A DNA stretch of 17,556 nt from JAIVGV01 sp035295985 (GCA_035295985.1 DATHBT010000265.1:1-17556), one strand, 5' to 3'; positions 1 to 6,973 are shown, counted from the stretch's first letter. Notes: a model not told the origin generated them from the letters alone. Numbers and translations: made by a program.

Positions 1-370
1 CGCGCCCGCCCGTGAAATTCTCGAAGGCGCGCGCGAGGAGTCGGTTCTTGAACTCGATGGCCGCGCCGTAGTCCGCGCGCCCGGCCGCGAGCTGCGGGGC
101 GCGTTCGATGTCGGCCGCGTCGAGCAGCCCGTCTTCGGCGAGCAGTTCGGGGCTGAGGAGCAGGGTGTTGCCGGCGTGCGCGGAGAACGACTGGTAGGGC
201 GAGTCGGCGTAGCCCGTGGGGCCGAGCGGGAGCACCTGCCAGAGCGTCTGACGGGCGGAGGCGAGCCAGTCGGCGAAGCGGCGGGCCTCGCGGCCCAGGT
301 CGCCGACGCCGTAGGGGCCGGGCAAACTCGTCGGGTGCAGCAAAACGCCGCTCGCTCGCGGGAAGCTCAC
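1..370 (-). CDS. malQ: 4-alpha-glucanotransferase (amylomaltase), N-terminal part, runs off the left edge
   Basis: Reading the minus strand from a GTG at 370-368 gives 123 residues with no stop up to the window edge. The N-terminus carries the GH77 amylomaltase signature: SGVLLHPTSLPGPYGVGDLG near residues 6-25, then WQVLPLGPTGYADSPYQS, SAHAGNTLLLS and later IEFKN. GH77 enzymes transfer alpha-1,4-glucan segments between maltodextrins and release glucose, in cytoplasmic glycogen and maltodextrin metabolism. The usual length is about 500 residues or more, so only the first quarter is here and the catalytic acids lie outside. The GTG start is supported by an AGAGG Shine-Dalgarno about 8 bases upstream and a strong promoter just before it. 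The family call is secure; the exact start is likely. Confidence 0.9.
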   Translation of the reverse strand, partial: MSFPRASGVLLHPTSLPGPYGVGDLGREARRFADWLASARQTLWQVLPLGPTGYADSPYQSFSAHAGNTLLLSPELLAEDGLLDAADIERAPQLAAGRADYGAAIEFKNRLLARAFENFTGGR

Positions 371-403
371 AGTCGAGACCTCTTTGTTGTCAGGGTGGGC
401 GGA

Positions 404-432
404 AGATTAATCCCCGCCTGCCGCCTTGTCAA
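404..432 (-). promoter_or_regulatory. sigma-70 type promoter of malQ
   Basis: On the minus strand a perfect -35 TTGACA (427-432) is followed by a 17-base spacer and a -10 TAATCT (404-409). Transcription would start near 397, giving a leader of about 27 bases before the GTG at 370. It is the best consensus promoter in the window. Confidence 0.6.
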
Positions 433-494
433 AACTCCCCCGAAGTCCACGGAGAGCTTAAGGAGCACCCGACGCCCGACCAGGATCAATCCTC

Positions 495-523
495 TTGCCT
501 AATCGGGCGACTGTGCATAACAT
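495..523 (+). promoter_or_regulatory. candidate sigma-70 promoter of the small lipoprotein gene
   Basis: TTGCCT (495-500), a 17-base spacer and TAACAT (518-523) predict a start near 530, about 64 bases before the ATG at 594. A small dyad, AGGAT-CA-ATCCT (482-493), lies immediately upstream of the -35 and could be an operator half. The match is reasonable but not strong. Confidence 0.42.
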
Positions 524-534
524 GTGCGCGCAAA

Positions 535-556
535 TTTAATGACTCGGCTCATTAAA
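535..556 (+). promoter_or_regulatory. 8-bp perfect dyad in the lipoprotein leader
   Basis: TTTAATGA (535-542) and TCATTAAA (549-556) are perfect inverted repeats around a 6-base GC-rich loop. They begin within a few bases of the predicted transcription start and end before the AAGGAGA ribosome site at 578-584. This could be an operator or a 5' leader hairpin. No known regulator motif is recognised. Confidence 0.4.
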
Positions 557-593
557 GTTGACACCCCCTGAGGAACGAAGGAGACGCGATAGG

Positions 594-1022
594 ATGAGAG
601 TTAAGAGGTGGGATTTGACGCTCGGCCTGGGAGTCCTGCTCGTGACGGCCCTCGCCTGCAACTTCAGCGCCACCACGGCCAACATCAGCAGCCTTAAGCT
701 CAGCAAGGACAAGGCCGCGAGCACGGAGGCGAGCAGCTTCGCCCCGTCCGACACGATCTATGCCGTCGCCACGATCTCGAACGCCGCCGAGAAGCTCAAG
801 GCGACGGGCCGACTCTCGGCCGAGCAGGTCGAAGGTCTCGACGCCGGCCCGATCCCCGGCGCGGAGACGACGCTCGATCTGCCGGGCAGCGCCACGGCCA
901 CCTTCACCTTCACGCCCCCGCCGGGCGGCTGGCCGCCGGGCCGCTACAAGGTTGACGTGGTGATGCTGAACGAAGGCGGCGAGCAGAAGGATCAGAAGTC
1001 GGCCACCTTCACCGTCTCCTAG
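594..1022 (+). CDS. small secreted lipoprotein of unknown function, beta-rich domain
   Basis: The 142-residue product starts at the ATG at 594, chosen because AAGGAGA (578-584) sits 9 bases upstream; a longer in-frame TTG start at 558 lacks a ribosome site. Residues 1-22 form a lipoprotein-like signal: MRVKRW charges, the hydrophobic run LTLGLGVLLVTALA, then Cys22 in TALAC, an imperfect lipobox. After a Ser/Thr-rich linker, one domain (about residues 45-142) alternates hydrophobic beta strands (DTIYAVATIS, SATATFTFTPPP, GRYKVDVVML, KSATFTVS), which suggests an Ig-like sandwich. It is monocistronic, ending in a strong hairpin. The family is not recognised and function is unknown; a cell-envelope location is inferred from the signal only. 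Confidence 0.8.
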   Translation: MRVKRWDLTLGLGVLLVTALACNFSATTANISSLKLSKDKAASTEASSFAPSDTIYAVATISNAAEKLKATGRLSAEQVEGLDAGPIPGAETTLDLPGSATATFTFTPPPGGWPPGRYKVDVVMLNEGGEQKDQKSATFTVS

Positions 1023-1039
1023 TTTTACAGGACAACGGG

Positions 1040-1089
1040 AAAGGCGTCGGGCCGCCCGCGACTCACTTCGCGGGCGGCCCGACGCCTTT
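1040..1089. terminator. bidirectional terminator: 22-bp perfect stem, 6-base loop
   Basis: 1040-1061 and 1068-1089 are perfectly complementary; the stem begins AAAGGCGTCGG and ends CCGACGCCTTT, with loop CTCACT. Because the stem is flanked by AAA and TTT it reads as a terminator from either side, which fits its place between a plus-strand stop (1022) and a minus-strand stop (1141). A long U tract is absent, so efficiency is uncertain. Confidence 0.72.
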
Positions 1090-1140
1090 ACCATCTTAGC
1101 CGTGGCGGCTTCGGCGGCTCTTTAATTACGCCTCGCGGCT

Positions 1141-2157
1141 TCAGCGCCCGCGCGCCGTGTTCGGCAGCGAGAAGCTCGGCGAGCGGCGTTCGGCCGCGTG
1201 CGCCCTTTCGGCGACGCCGTGCTGGGCGTCAACCTCCAGCCCGGTCGTGCCAGCCTCGCCCGCCAGCCCCAGCTCGTACTTGCCCGCCAGGTCGGAGAAG
1301 AACTGCCCTATGAAGCGCACGCCGTCCTCCGGGCTGAGCGAGTGCAGCACCTCCACGTTCTCGTTGCGGTGAAACTTCTCGCGCCTGTCCGGCCGCTCAA
1401 GGTAGCCGCGGCGGTAGGCGGCCTCGACAGGGAGCGCGCGAGCGCCGGCCAACTCCGCGGGCGCGAGGAAGGCGTTGTTGTATTCGAGCTCGACGAGCGA
1501 GTAGCCGCGGCGCGCGCACAGCTCCGGGAGGCACGCGATGCTGTAGCCGAAGAAGTGCTGCCGGGAGCGGAAGTCCGGGTCGTAGCTGACGCGGAAGGCG
1601 ATGGGCGGCGGAATCTTCTCGTTGATCTCCGTGACGACGATGCCGGGCCGGTAGCGCGCCAGCACCGCGTCGAGCACCCAGTAGTCGTAGCTGTCTATGT
1701 CAACGCTGAGCACGCCGAAGTCCTCTTCGATCCCGTAGGCTTCGAGCAGCGGCACGACGTTCTCCGGCGTCACGCGCAGGCGGCATGCCGACACGTTCGG
1801 CAACCGCTCGTAAACGCCCGCGAGCTTCGCGAACTTCCGCGCGTCCCACTCGACGCCGACGCCCCGCCACCCGCTCTTGAACAGCGCCAGCGTGTTCGAT
1901 CCCGTCCGCCCGTCGCCCGCGCCGATGTCCACGGCGGTGCGGCTGCGGCCGTGCAGCATCTCCGCGACGAACTTTTCCAACAACTCCTCTTCGCCGAACG
2001 ACGAGAAGCCCGCGCGCCTGAGCGGCAGCGACGCACGCCGCATCTGGTAGCCCAGATGCCTGACGAGTTGTTTGACCGTGCGGGGCTTTCCCATGAGCTT
2101 CAATCGCAGTCCGGGGCTTGCCGAGCGCCTCGGCGCTGACGGGGCCGGCACGATCAT
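1141..2157 (-). CDS. FkbM-like SAM-dependent methyltransferase
   Basis: The 338-residue product has a class I methyltransferase core. Motif I is AVDIGAGDGRTGSNT (about residues 75-89), a following acidic position is in GVEWD (101-105), and a motif IV-like strand GVLSVDIDSYDYWVLDAVL (148-166) precedes VVTEINEKIPPP. The layout resembles FkbM-type O-methyltransferases, which act on sugars or small molecules; the substrate cannot be read from sequence. Residues past about 270 form a low-complexity, charged tail. The start at 2157 overlaps the upstream stop as ATGA, so translation is probably coupled; an in-frame ATG at 2094 (LMGKPRTV) would trim a poorly structured N-terminus. It is the last gene of the three-gene operon and has high GC like the rest of the window, unlike its two upstream partners. 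Confidence 0.75.
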   Translation of the reverse strand: MIVPAPSAPRRSASPGLRLKLMGKPRTVKQLVRHLGYQMRRASLPLRRAGFSSFGEEELLEKFVAEMLHGRSRTAVDIGAGDGRTGSNTLALFKSGWRGVGVEWDARKFAKLAGVYERLPNVSACRLRVTPENVVPLLEAYGIEEDFGVLSVDIDSYDYWVLDAVLARYRPGIVVTEINEKIPPPIAFRVSYDPDFRSRQHFFGYSIACLPELCARRGYSLVELEYNNAFLAPAELAGARALPVEAAYRRGYLERPDRREKFHRNENVEVLHSLSPEDGVRFIGQFFSDLAGKYELGLAGEAGTTGLEVDAQHGVAERAHAAERRSPSFSLPNTARGR

Positions 2158-2480
2158 TTATTCGCGGCGATGCGATCCAGTTTCCTGCTGAGAGCTTTAA
2201 TGTCTCTCTGCACCGTAAGAAGCGTCCTGACTAAAACGTCGGTAACGCCCTCGTCCGGCGGGGTGATCCCGACCGCCACGGTGCTCACGCCGGGGCTGAC
2301 CCCGCCGCCACCGCCGCCGCCGTCGTCGTCGAAACGGTGACCGAACTCTCGTATTATTTCAACGAGAACGAACGGCGTGCGCTCTAAATCTATCACCGTT
2401 CCGAACTTCCTCCCGATCTCTCGCACGATCTGCCCGTGCCTCTGCTGGGTGGCCTTCCGGCTCGTCCTTTGGGTTGCCAT
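2154..2480 (-). CDS. small protein of unknown function with a Gly-7 run
   Basis: The 108-residue protein has three visible parts. Residues 1-50 are basic then mixed, with VREIGRKFGTVIDLERTPFV and LVEIIREFG. A DDDGGGGGGG stretch near residues 51-60 is followed by VSPGVSTV. The C-terminal 35 residues look helical and amphipathic (VTDVLVRTLLTVQRDIKALS). No family is recognised. The start is well supported: AAAGGAG lies 7 bases upstream and overlaps the stop codon of the oxygenase gene, only 3 bases away. Its own stop overlaps the methyltransferase start. It could be an adaptor or scaffold, or a modified peptide substrate of its neighbours; see findings. Base composition is much less GC-rich than the methyltransferase gene. 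Confidence 0.75.
   Translation of the reverse strand: MATQRTSRKATQQRHGQIVREIGRKFGTVIDLERTPFVLVEIIREFGHRFDDDGGGGGGGVSPGVSTVAVGITPPDEGVTDVLVRTLLTVQRDIKALSRKLDRIAANK
2302..2331. repeat. trinucleotide tract encoding Asp3-Gly7
   Basis: Ten consecutive triplets, CCG/CCA then GTC on the plus strand, encode the acidic and glycine run of the small protein. A tract of this kind can change length by slippage in multiples of three, altering the linker without breaking the frame. Confidence 0.6.
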
Positions 2481-2483
2481 GAT

Positions 2484-3119
2484 TTACTCCTTTAGGTCGG
2501 TTTTTTTCTTCGTCCTGAACTTCTTCTGCCTCTGCCAGGTTACGAGCGTGGTCTTCTTCCCCCGCAGCAGGGGCACGCTGGAATGGATCATCCGGTGATT
2601 ACAGTCCCCGTTGGGAAACAGGTTATCCCAGACCAACAACCGGCCCGCCCTCGCTTCGACGTAAACGTCGAGCGCCCTGAAGTGCGTTCCGCCGCCCTTC
2701 AGCGGGGTGTTCAGGTAGAGAAGGAAGGTGAGAATTCGGTCGCCCGCGTAATGGTCGTCCCAATACCCGGAATCCAAATGATAGTAGAACTCCCCTTTGC
2801 CGGGGTAATTCGTCGCCTGCCAATACTCGAGATGCGCGGGGTCAAAATCGACTAATTTCTGGAGGCGCTTTTCTACCCGCCTCAACATCGCCTTCAGCTT
2901 GGCGGTGAACAAATCCTGGTAGGCAGTCTCGCTCACCCTGAGGGGACTCAACTCATTACGGTAAGCGCCGTCCGTCTGCTTGCGATACGTCAGGCTCGGC
3001 TGCCAAGGCGCGACTTCCAGTTCTTCCAGGATACTACTGCATTCCGCTTCCGACAGAAATCCATCTATGAAGAATATCTCGCTCGTCACGAAGTTCCGTG
3101 GAAGACACTGCACTCTCAT
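2484..3119 (-). CDS. 2-oxoglutarate/Fe(II)-dependent oxygenase (prolyl 4-hydroxylase-like)
   Basis: The 211-residue product shows the double-stranded beta-helix iron site: H114 and D116 in YYHLDSGYW, the distal histidine H179 in MIHSSVPLL, and K189 ten residues later as the 2-oxoglutarate carboxylate ligand. GGGTHF precedes the last strands. N-terminal IFFIDGFLSEAECSSIL matches the entry of P4H-type enzymes, which hydroxylate protein or peptide side chains using 2OG, O2 and Fe(II). The ATG at 3119 is preferred: GGGGTGG lies upstream and an extended -10 lies between it and the longer in-frame ATG at 3185, which has no ribosome site. It is the first gene of the operon. Hand-counted GC is about 52% at 2761-2880, against over 70% in neighbours, suggesting a different origin. 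The basic tail KKFRTKKKTDLKE is unusual. Confidence 0.85.
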   Translation of the reverse strand: MRVQCLPRNFVTSEIFFIDGFLSEAECSSILEELEVAPWQPSLTYRKQTDGAYRNELSPLRVSETAYQDLFTAKLKAMLRRVEKRLQKLVDFDPAHLEYWQATNYPGKGEFYYHLDSGYWDDHYAGDRILTFLLYLNTPLKGGGTHFRALDVYVEARAGRLLVWDNLFPNGDCNHRMIHSSVPLLRGKKTTLVTWQRQKKFRTKKKTDLKE

Positions 3120-3156
3120 CTTTAACCACCCCTGCCATTCTGCCGCTCGCTCCCGT

Positions 3157-3165
3157 CTTATATCA
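3157..3165 (-). promoter_or_regulatory. extended -10 promoter of the oxygenase operon
   Basis: The minus strand reads TG-A-TATAAG, a near-consensus extended -10, with no convincing -35. The predicted start near 3150 leaves a leader of about 30 bases before the ATG at 3119 and excludes the ATG at 3185. Confidence 0.42.
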
Positions 3166-3313
3166 CACGCCCCGAAGGCCGACATACTTGACGCCCGTTC
3201 GGCGGCCTGTGAGATTCTTCGGCCGTCGCCTGACGGCGGGCCGCCGCGCCCGTCAGGGTGAGCGGATAAGAAAGGCGCGCCCCGACTATTTTCTAACGAC
3301 GCGCGGCGGTTGT

Positions 3314-3321
3314 GCTAGGCT
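3314..3321 (+). promoter_or_regulatory. extended -10 promoter abutting pilS
   Basis: TG-C-TAGGCT matches the extended -10 pattern. Transcription would begin around 3328-3331, at or just before the ATG at 3331, so the transcript may be leaderless. No Shine-Dalgarno precedes that ATG, which is consistent. The -35 region is weak. Confidence 0.38.
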
Positions 3322-3330
3322 ATTCGGGCG

Positions 3331-5004
3331 ATGCCCGCGGGCGAGTTCAGTTCGGGGACGGAGTCGGCGGCCAGGAAGCGGCTGTGGTGGCTGGTGGCCG
3401 GGCGCGCGGCCGTCGGGCTGGCGCTGCTGCTGTTGGGTCTGCTCTCCTCGCGCGGCCCGCTCTCAGAAGCACTCGCCGCCAACTCGCGCGGCGCCACACT
3501 CGCCGCCTCCGCGCTCTTCGCCTTCTCGCTCGCCTGCGCACTCGCCTTGCGCTTCTCCCGCACACCTGTGCGCGCGCAGGCCGCCGCGCAGATCTTCTGC
3601 GACGTGGCCGTCGTCACCTGGCTCGTCGGCGCGGGCCGCGACCTGCACTCGCCGCACGTCGCACTCTACGTCGTCATCATCTCCGTGTCGAGCGTGCTGG
3701 TCGGCGCGCGCGGCGCGCTCGTCACCTCGGTCGGGTGCGCCGTCAGCTACACGTCGCTGATGCTCCTGCGCGCCGCCGGAGTAGTCGGCGCGGGGGGCAG
3801 CGACATCGAGTCCGCGTCGGCCGCCGAGGTGATGACCAACGTCGGGCTGCACGACGCGGCCTTCCTCTTCGTCGGCCTGCTGGCCGCGCGACTCTCCGAG
3901 CGGCAGGCGCGCTCCGACGTGCAACTGATCGAGGCGACGCACGCCCTCGAAAAGCTGCGCGCGCTGCACGAGCGCATCGTCGAGTCGATCCGTTCGGGCG
4001 TCGTCACCACAGACCTCGGAGGGCGCATCTACACCTTCAACGCCGCGGCCGAAGAGATCACCGGCTACCGCGCCGAGGCGTTGCGCGGCCAGCACGTCTC
4101 GATCCTCTTCGGGCAGATCGGCGACCACGCGGAGGCCGCGACCGGCGCGGCCGGCGACGGGCGACAGAACCCGCGCTTCGAGGCCGACTGCCTGACGGCC
4201 GACGGCCTGCGCCTCCGACTCGGCTACAGCATCTCGCCCCTTCAGGACGAGCGCCGGCAGACGACCGGCCTCGTCATCACGTTCCAGGACTTGACGCAGG
4301 TGCGCGCGCTCGAAGAGACGCGCCGCCGGCAGGAGCGCCTCGCCGCGGTCGGCCGCGTCGCCGCCGGCATCGCCCACGAAATCAGGAACCCGCTCGCGGC
4401 CATGCGCGGCTCGATCCAGGTCTTGAGTTCCGAAGTGAACGGCGACCCGGCGCAGGCCGAGCTGATGCAGATCGTCCTGCGCGAATCGGATCGCCTCAAC
4501 CGCATCATCACGGACTTCCTCACCTACGCGCGCCCGCGGCAGGTCGAACTTGCCGAGACGGACTTGCGCGAACCGCTGCGCGAGACATTCACGCTGCTGC
4601 GCCACAGCCCGGAGACGCGCCCCGACCACCGCATCGAGGAGGACTTCCCCGCCGAGCCGGTTCGCATCCACGCCGACGCCGCCGCGCTCCGCCAGGTCTT
4701 CTGGAACCTCGCGCGCAACGCCCTGCAAGCCATGCCCGCGGGCGGCACGCTCCGCGCCGAGCTGTCGCGCACGGAGGAGGGCCGCGTCCGCGTCTGCTTC
4801 GCCGACACGGGCGACGGCATGACGCCCGAACAGGTCGAACGCCTCTTCGAGCCTTTCTCCTCCTCGCGCGCCGGCGGCACAGGACTGGGCCTCTCAATCG
4901 CCTATCAAATCGTCCGCGACCACGGTGGTACAATAAACGTCCGCAGCCGCGAGGGACACGGAACCACGATCATCATCGAGCTGACGGACGATCCGAAAGG
5001 TTAA
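3331..5004 (+). CDS. pilS: PilS-like membrane sensor histidine kinase with PAS domain
   Basis: The 557-residue kinase begins with about six hydrophobic segments (roughly residues 18-40, 53-73, 84-100, 108-125, 128-147 and 172-188), the N-terminal arrangement known for PilS. A PAS domain follows (about 212-320; SGVVTTDLGGRIYTFN), then HisKA with phospho-accepting H349 in AHEIRNPL. The HATPase has N463 in the N box, DTGDGM at 492-497 and GGTGLGL at 515-521. All catalytic motifs are intact. It should autophosphorylate and pass phosphate to D52 of PilR, encoded 8 bases downstream. The assignment rests on this architecture together with the adjacent NtrC-type regulator and pilins; by domains alone it would be an NtrB/PilS-class kinase. 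Translation may start on a leaderless message. Confidence 0.88.
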   Translation: MPAGEFSSGTESAARKRLWWLVAGRAAVGLALLLLGLLSSRGPLSEALAANSRGATLAASALFAFSLACALALRFSRTPVRAQAAAQIFCDVAVVTWLVGAGRDLHSPHVALYVVIISVSSVLVGARGALVTSVGCAVSYTSLMLLRAAGVVGAGGSDIESASAAEVMTNVGLHDAAFLFVGLLAARLSERQARSDVQLIEATHALEKLRALHERIVESIRSGVVTTDLGGRIYTFNAAAEEITGYRAEALRGQHVSILFGQIGDHAEAATGAAGDGRQNPRFEADCLTADGLRLRLGYSISPLQDERRQTTGLVITFQDLTQVRALEETRRRQERLAAVGRVAAGIAHEIRNPLAAMRGSIQVLSSEVNGDPAQAELMQIVLRESDRLNRIITDFLTYARPRQVELAETDLREPLRETFTLLRHSPETRPDHRIEEDFPAEPVRIHADAAALRQVFWNLARNALQAMPAGGTLRAELSRTEEGRVRVCFADTGDGMTPEQVERLFEPFSSSRAGGTGLGLSIAYQIVRDHGGTINVRSREGHGTTIIIELTDDPKG

Positions 5005-5012
5005 AAGTCGAG

Positions 5013-6425
5013 ATGGCGAATCTGCTTGTCGTTGACGACGAACAGGGGATGAGGCAACTGCTGACGCTCGTCTTCTCGCGCGCCGGGCATGCGGTGCGCG
5101 CGGCCGAGAACGGGCGGCGCGCGATGGATCAGCTCCGCGAAGCGCCCGCCGATCTCATCGTCTCCGACGTGAAGATGCCCGACATGGACGGCATCTCTCT
5201 CTTGCGCGAGGCGCGCGAGATGCTGCCCGACGTGGCCGTCGTGATGATGACGGCCTTCGCCACCGTGGACACGGCGCGCGAGGCGTTCAAGCTCGGCGCG
5301 GACGACTTCGTCCAGAAGCCCTTCGACGTTGACGAGCTGAAGCTGATCGTCGAGCGCGCGCTGGAACTGCGGAATCTCAGGCAGGAGGTCGAGGACTGGC
5401 GCAAGACGCAGACGGGCCGCGGCCGGCTCGATCAGATCATCGGCCGCTCCGAGCGGATGCAGGCCCTCTACCAGATGATCGACACGGTGGCGGTCGTCCA
5501 CTCGACCGTGCTCATCACGGGCGAGTCGGGCACGGGCAAGGAGCTGGTCGCCCGCGCCATCCACAACCTCAGCCCGCGCACGGATAAGCCGTTCGTCTCG
5601 ATCAACTGCGGCGCGTTCACCGAGACGCTTTTGGAGTCCGAGTTGTTCGGCTACGTGCGCGGCGCCTTCACCGGCGCGACGGCCAACCGTAAGGGCCTCT
5701 TCGAGGCCGCCGACCGCGGCACCATCTTCTTAGACGAGATCGGCGAGATGTCGCCCGCGATGCAGGTGAAGCTCCTGCGCGTGCTTCAAGAGCGCAAAGT
5801 GCGGCCCGTCGGCGCGCACGAGGAGATGAGCGTTGACGCGCGCGTCATCGCCGCCACCAACCGCGATCTGAAGTCGATGGTCGCCGCCGGCACGTTCCGC
5901 GAAGACCTCTTCTACCGCATCTCCGTCATCCCCATCGAGCTCCCCCCTCTGCGCGAGCGCCGCGAAGACATCCCCGATCTCGTCGCACACTTCACCGAGA
6001 AGTTCTGCGCGCAGACGGGCCGCCAGCTCGGCGTCTCGCCGCAGGCGATGGAGCTGCTGGAGCGCTACGACTGGCCGGGCAACGTCCGCGAACTCGAACA
6101 CGCAATCGAGCGGGCCGTCGCGCTTGAGCGCACCGACTCGATCCAGCCAGAACGCCTCCCCGAGCACGTCACCAACTTCAGCCCCGCGCGCGTCGCCGAC
6201 GCCTTCGACCTGCCCGACTCCGGACTAGACCTCTCGGCCCATCTCGACCAGCTTGAGAAGACCTACCTGCTTGAAGCGCTGCGCCGCACCAACGGCAACC
6301 AGACGCGCGCCGCCGAACTCCTGAAACTCTCCGTCCGCTCCTTCCGCCACCTGCTCGACAAGCACGGCATCCGCGGCATGACCGCACAACTGCGTAGCGA
6401 CGCCGCGCGCGGCGCGACAGAGTGA
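5013..6425 (+). CDS. pilR: PilR-like sigma-54-dependent response regulator
   Basis: The 470-residue NtrC-family activator has a receiver (1-120) with D8/D9, phospho-accepting D52, T80 and K102. Its AAA+ domain (about 140-375) has Walker A GESGTGKE at 170-177, the sigma-54 contact loop GAFTGA at 217-222, Walker B TIFLDE at 237-242 and WPGNVRELE near 354-362. A Fis-type helix-turn-helix lies near 415-455 (NGNQTRAAELLKLS). An upstream-extended frame overlapping pilS was rejected because the receiver starts cleanly at MANLLVVDDE. It probably forms an operon with pilS. Its likely target is the -24/-12 promoter at 6852-6867 in front of the pilin, as in Pseudomonas and Myxococcus. Function is strongly supported by motifs; the pilus-specific role is inferred from context. 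Confidence 0.92.
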   Translation: MANLLVVDDEQGMRQLLTLVFSRAGHAVRAAENGRRAMDQLREAPADLIVSDVKMPDMDGISLLREAREMLPDVAVVMMTAFATVDTAREAFKLGADDFVQKPFDVDELKLIVERALELRNLRQEVEDWRKTQTGRGRLDQIIGRSERMQALYQMIDTVAVVHSTVLITGESGTGKELVARAIHNLSPRTDKPFVSINCGAFTETLLESELFGYVRGAFTGATANRKGLFEAADRGTIFLDEIGEMSPAMQVKLLRVLQERKVRPVGAHEEMSVDARVIAATNRDLKSMVAAGTFREDLFYRISVIPIELPPLRERREDIPDLVAHFTEKFCAQTGRQLGVSPQAMELLERYDWPGNVRELEHAIERAVALERTDSIQPERLPEHVTNFSPARVADAFDLPDSGLDLSAHLDQLEKTYLLEALRRTNGNQTRAAELLKLSVRSFRHLLDKHGIRGMTAQLRSDAARGATE

Positions 6426-6428
6426 GAC

Positions 6429-6567
6429 GATTGCGGATTTTGAAGCAATTGAATCACCCACTCATCGACTCATCCTTTCATTGAATTGAATTGAATTGAA
6501 AGAGTCGATGAATCGATGAGTCAGCTCTCTGCCAACCCGCGATCCGAAATCCGCGTTCCGCAATTCC
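6429..6567. repeat. nested inverted repeat of short phased words, locus A
   Basis: The core is (TTGAA)x4 at 6481-6500, flanked by CTTTCA and TGAAAG and then by a 15-base inverted pair, 6460-6474 with 6507-6521 (one mismatch), itself built of 8-base words such as ACTCATCG. Outside this, GCGGATTT (6433-6440) pairs with AAATCCGC (6547-6554). The right flank read on the minus strand is a run of heptamers of form nnnCGGA (TTGCGGA, ACGCGGA). It starts 4 bases after the pilR stop. See findings for the family. Confidence 0.6.
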
Positions 6568-6851
6568 CACTGGTATGCCCGTTGCTCCTCACCGGGCGTG
6601 CCCGGCCGGGTCTTAGCCGGGCCGTCCTTCCCGCGCGGCCGAACGGCCCCCGTTTCCCTGTAAATTCTCCCGGCCGGCTGAGCTTTCGGTTGTCCAACCC
6701 GCGTGCCGTGACAAAAAGCGGCAGGCAGCCTGTGACACCGTTTGTTAGCCGGCGCGGCGCGTCGGGCGGGCCTTCGGTCAGGCGGGCCTGGCGCTGAATC
6801 AGATCGCAAGAATTGCGGTCAGACTGCACGCGGGCGCGGCGCATCCGGCCG
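6568..6851 (+). other. non-coding region between pilR and pilA: no gene seen
   Basis: Together with locus A this is a 548-base gap. No open frame here has family resemblance or a ribosome site. The stretch 6601-6649 is very GC-rich with overlapping dyads: CCCGGC/GCCGGG near 6601-6621, and GGGCCGT (6619-6625) with ACGGCCC (6643-6649). These could end the pilSR transcript. The remainder up to the sigma-54 site would be where PilR binds; a candidate is listed separately. No c-di-GMP riboswitch core was recognised. Confidence 0.4.
6708..6737 (+). promoter_or_regulatory. possible upstream activating sequence for PilR
   Basis: GTGACA occurs at 6708-6713 and 6732-6737, 24 bases apart, with TGTC at 6691-6694 on the other side. 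Reported PilR sites contain a (C/G)TGTC core, and the second copy (GTGACAC) contains it in reverse complement. The distance to the predicted start is about 140-170 bases, normal for an activator of sigma-54. The evidence is weak, as short words recur by chance. Confidence 0.25.
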
Positions 6852-6867
6852 TGGCACGGGGCTTGAT
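6852..6867 (+). promoter_or_regulatory. pilA: sigma-54 (-24/-12) promoter of pilA
   Basis: TGGCACG-GGGC-TTGAT matches the consensus TGGCACG-N4-TTGC(A/T) at every defined base except the C of the -12 GC. The GG and G anchors are 12 bases apart as required. The predicted start is near 6878, giving a leader of about 95 bases before the ATG at 6974. A PilR-type activator with an intact GAFTGA loop is encoded directly upstream. Confidence 0.6.
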
Positions 6868-6973
6868 AAATAGCACGGCGACAGTCGCGCAGCGCGTGCG
6901 TGGCCGACCGACGGCGACCCGACGGCGCGAGAACAAAAACCTCTCAAAACGCTACAAGGAGCGAACCAACGAA

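Noticed and set aside
3120..3185. A longer N-terminus for the 2OG oxygenase from the ATG at 3185
   Set aside because: It has no ribosome site, and the best promoter element lies downstream of it, between the two candidate starts.
3312..5012. An in-frame upstream extension that would make PilR over 1000 residues long
   Set aside because: The extension overlaps pilS in another frame and is Arg-rich with no domain; the receiver begins normally at the ATG at 5013.
6868..6973. A c-di-GMP (GEMM) riboswitch in the pilA leader
   Set aside because: Such switches precede pilins in some bacteria, but the conserved core and tetraloop-receptor pattern were not found in this leader.
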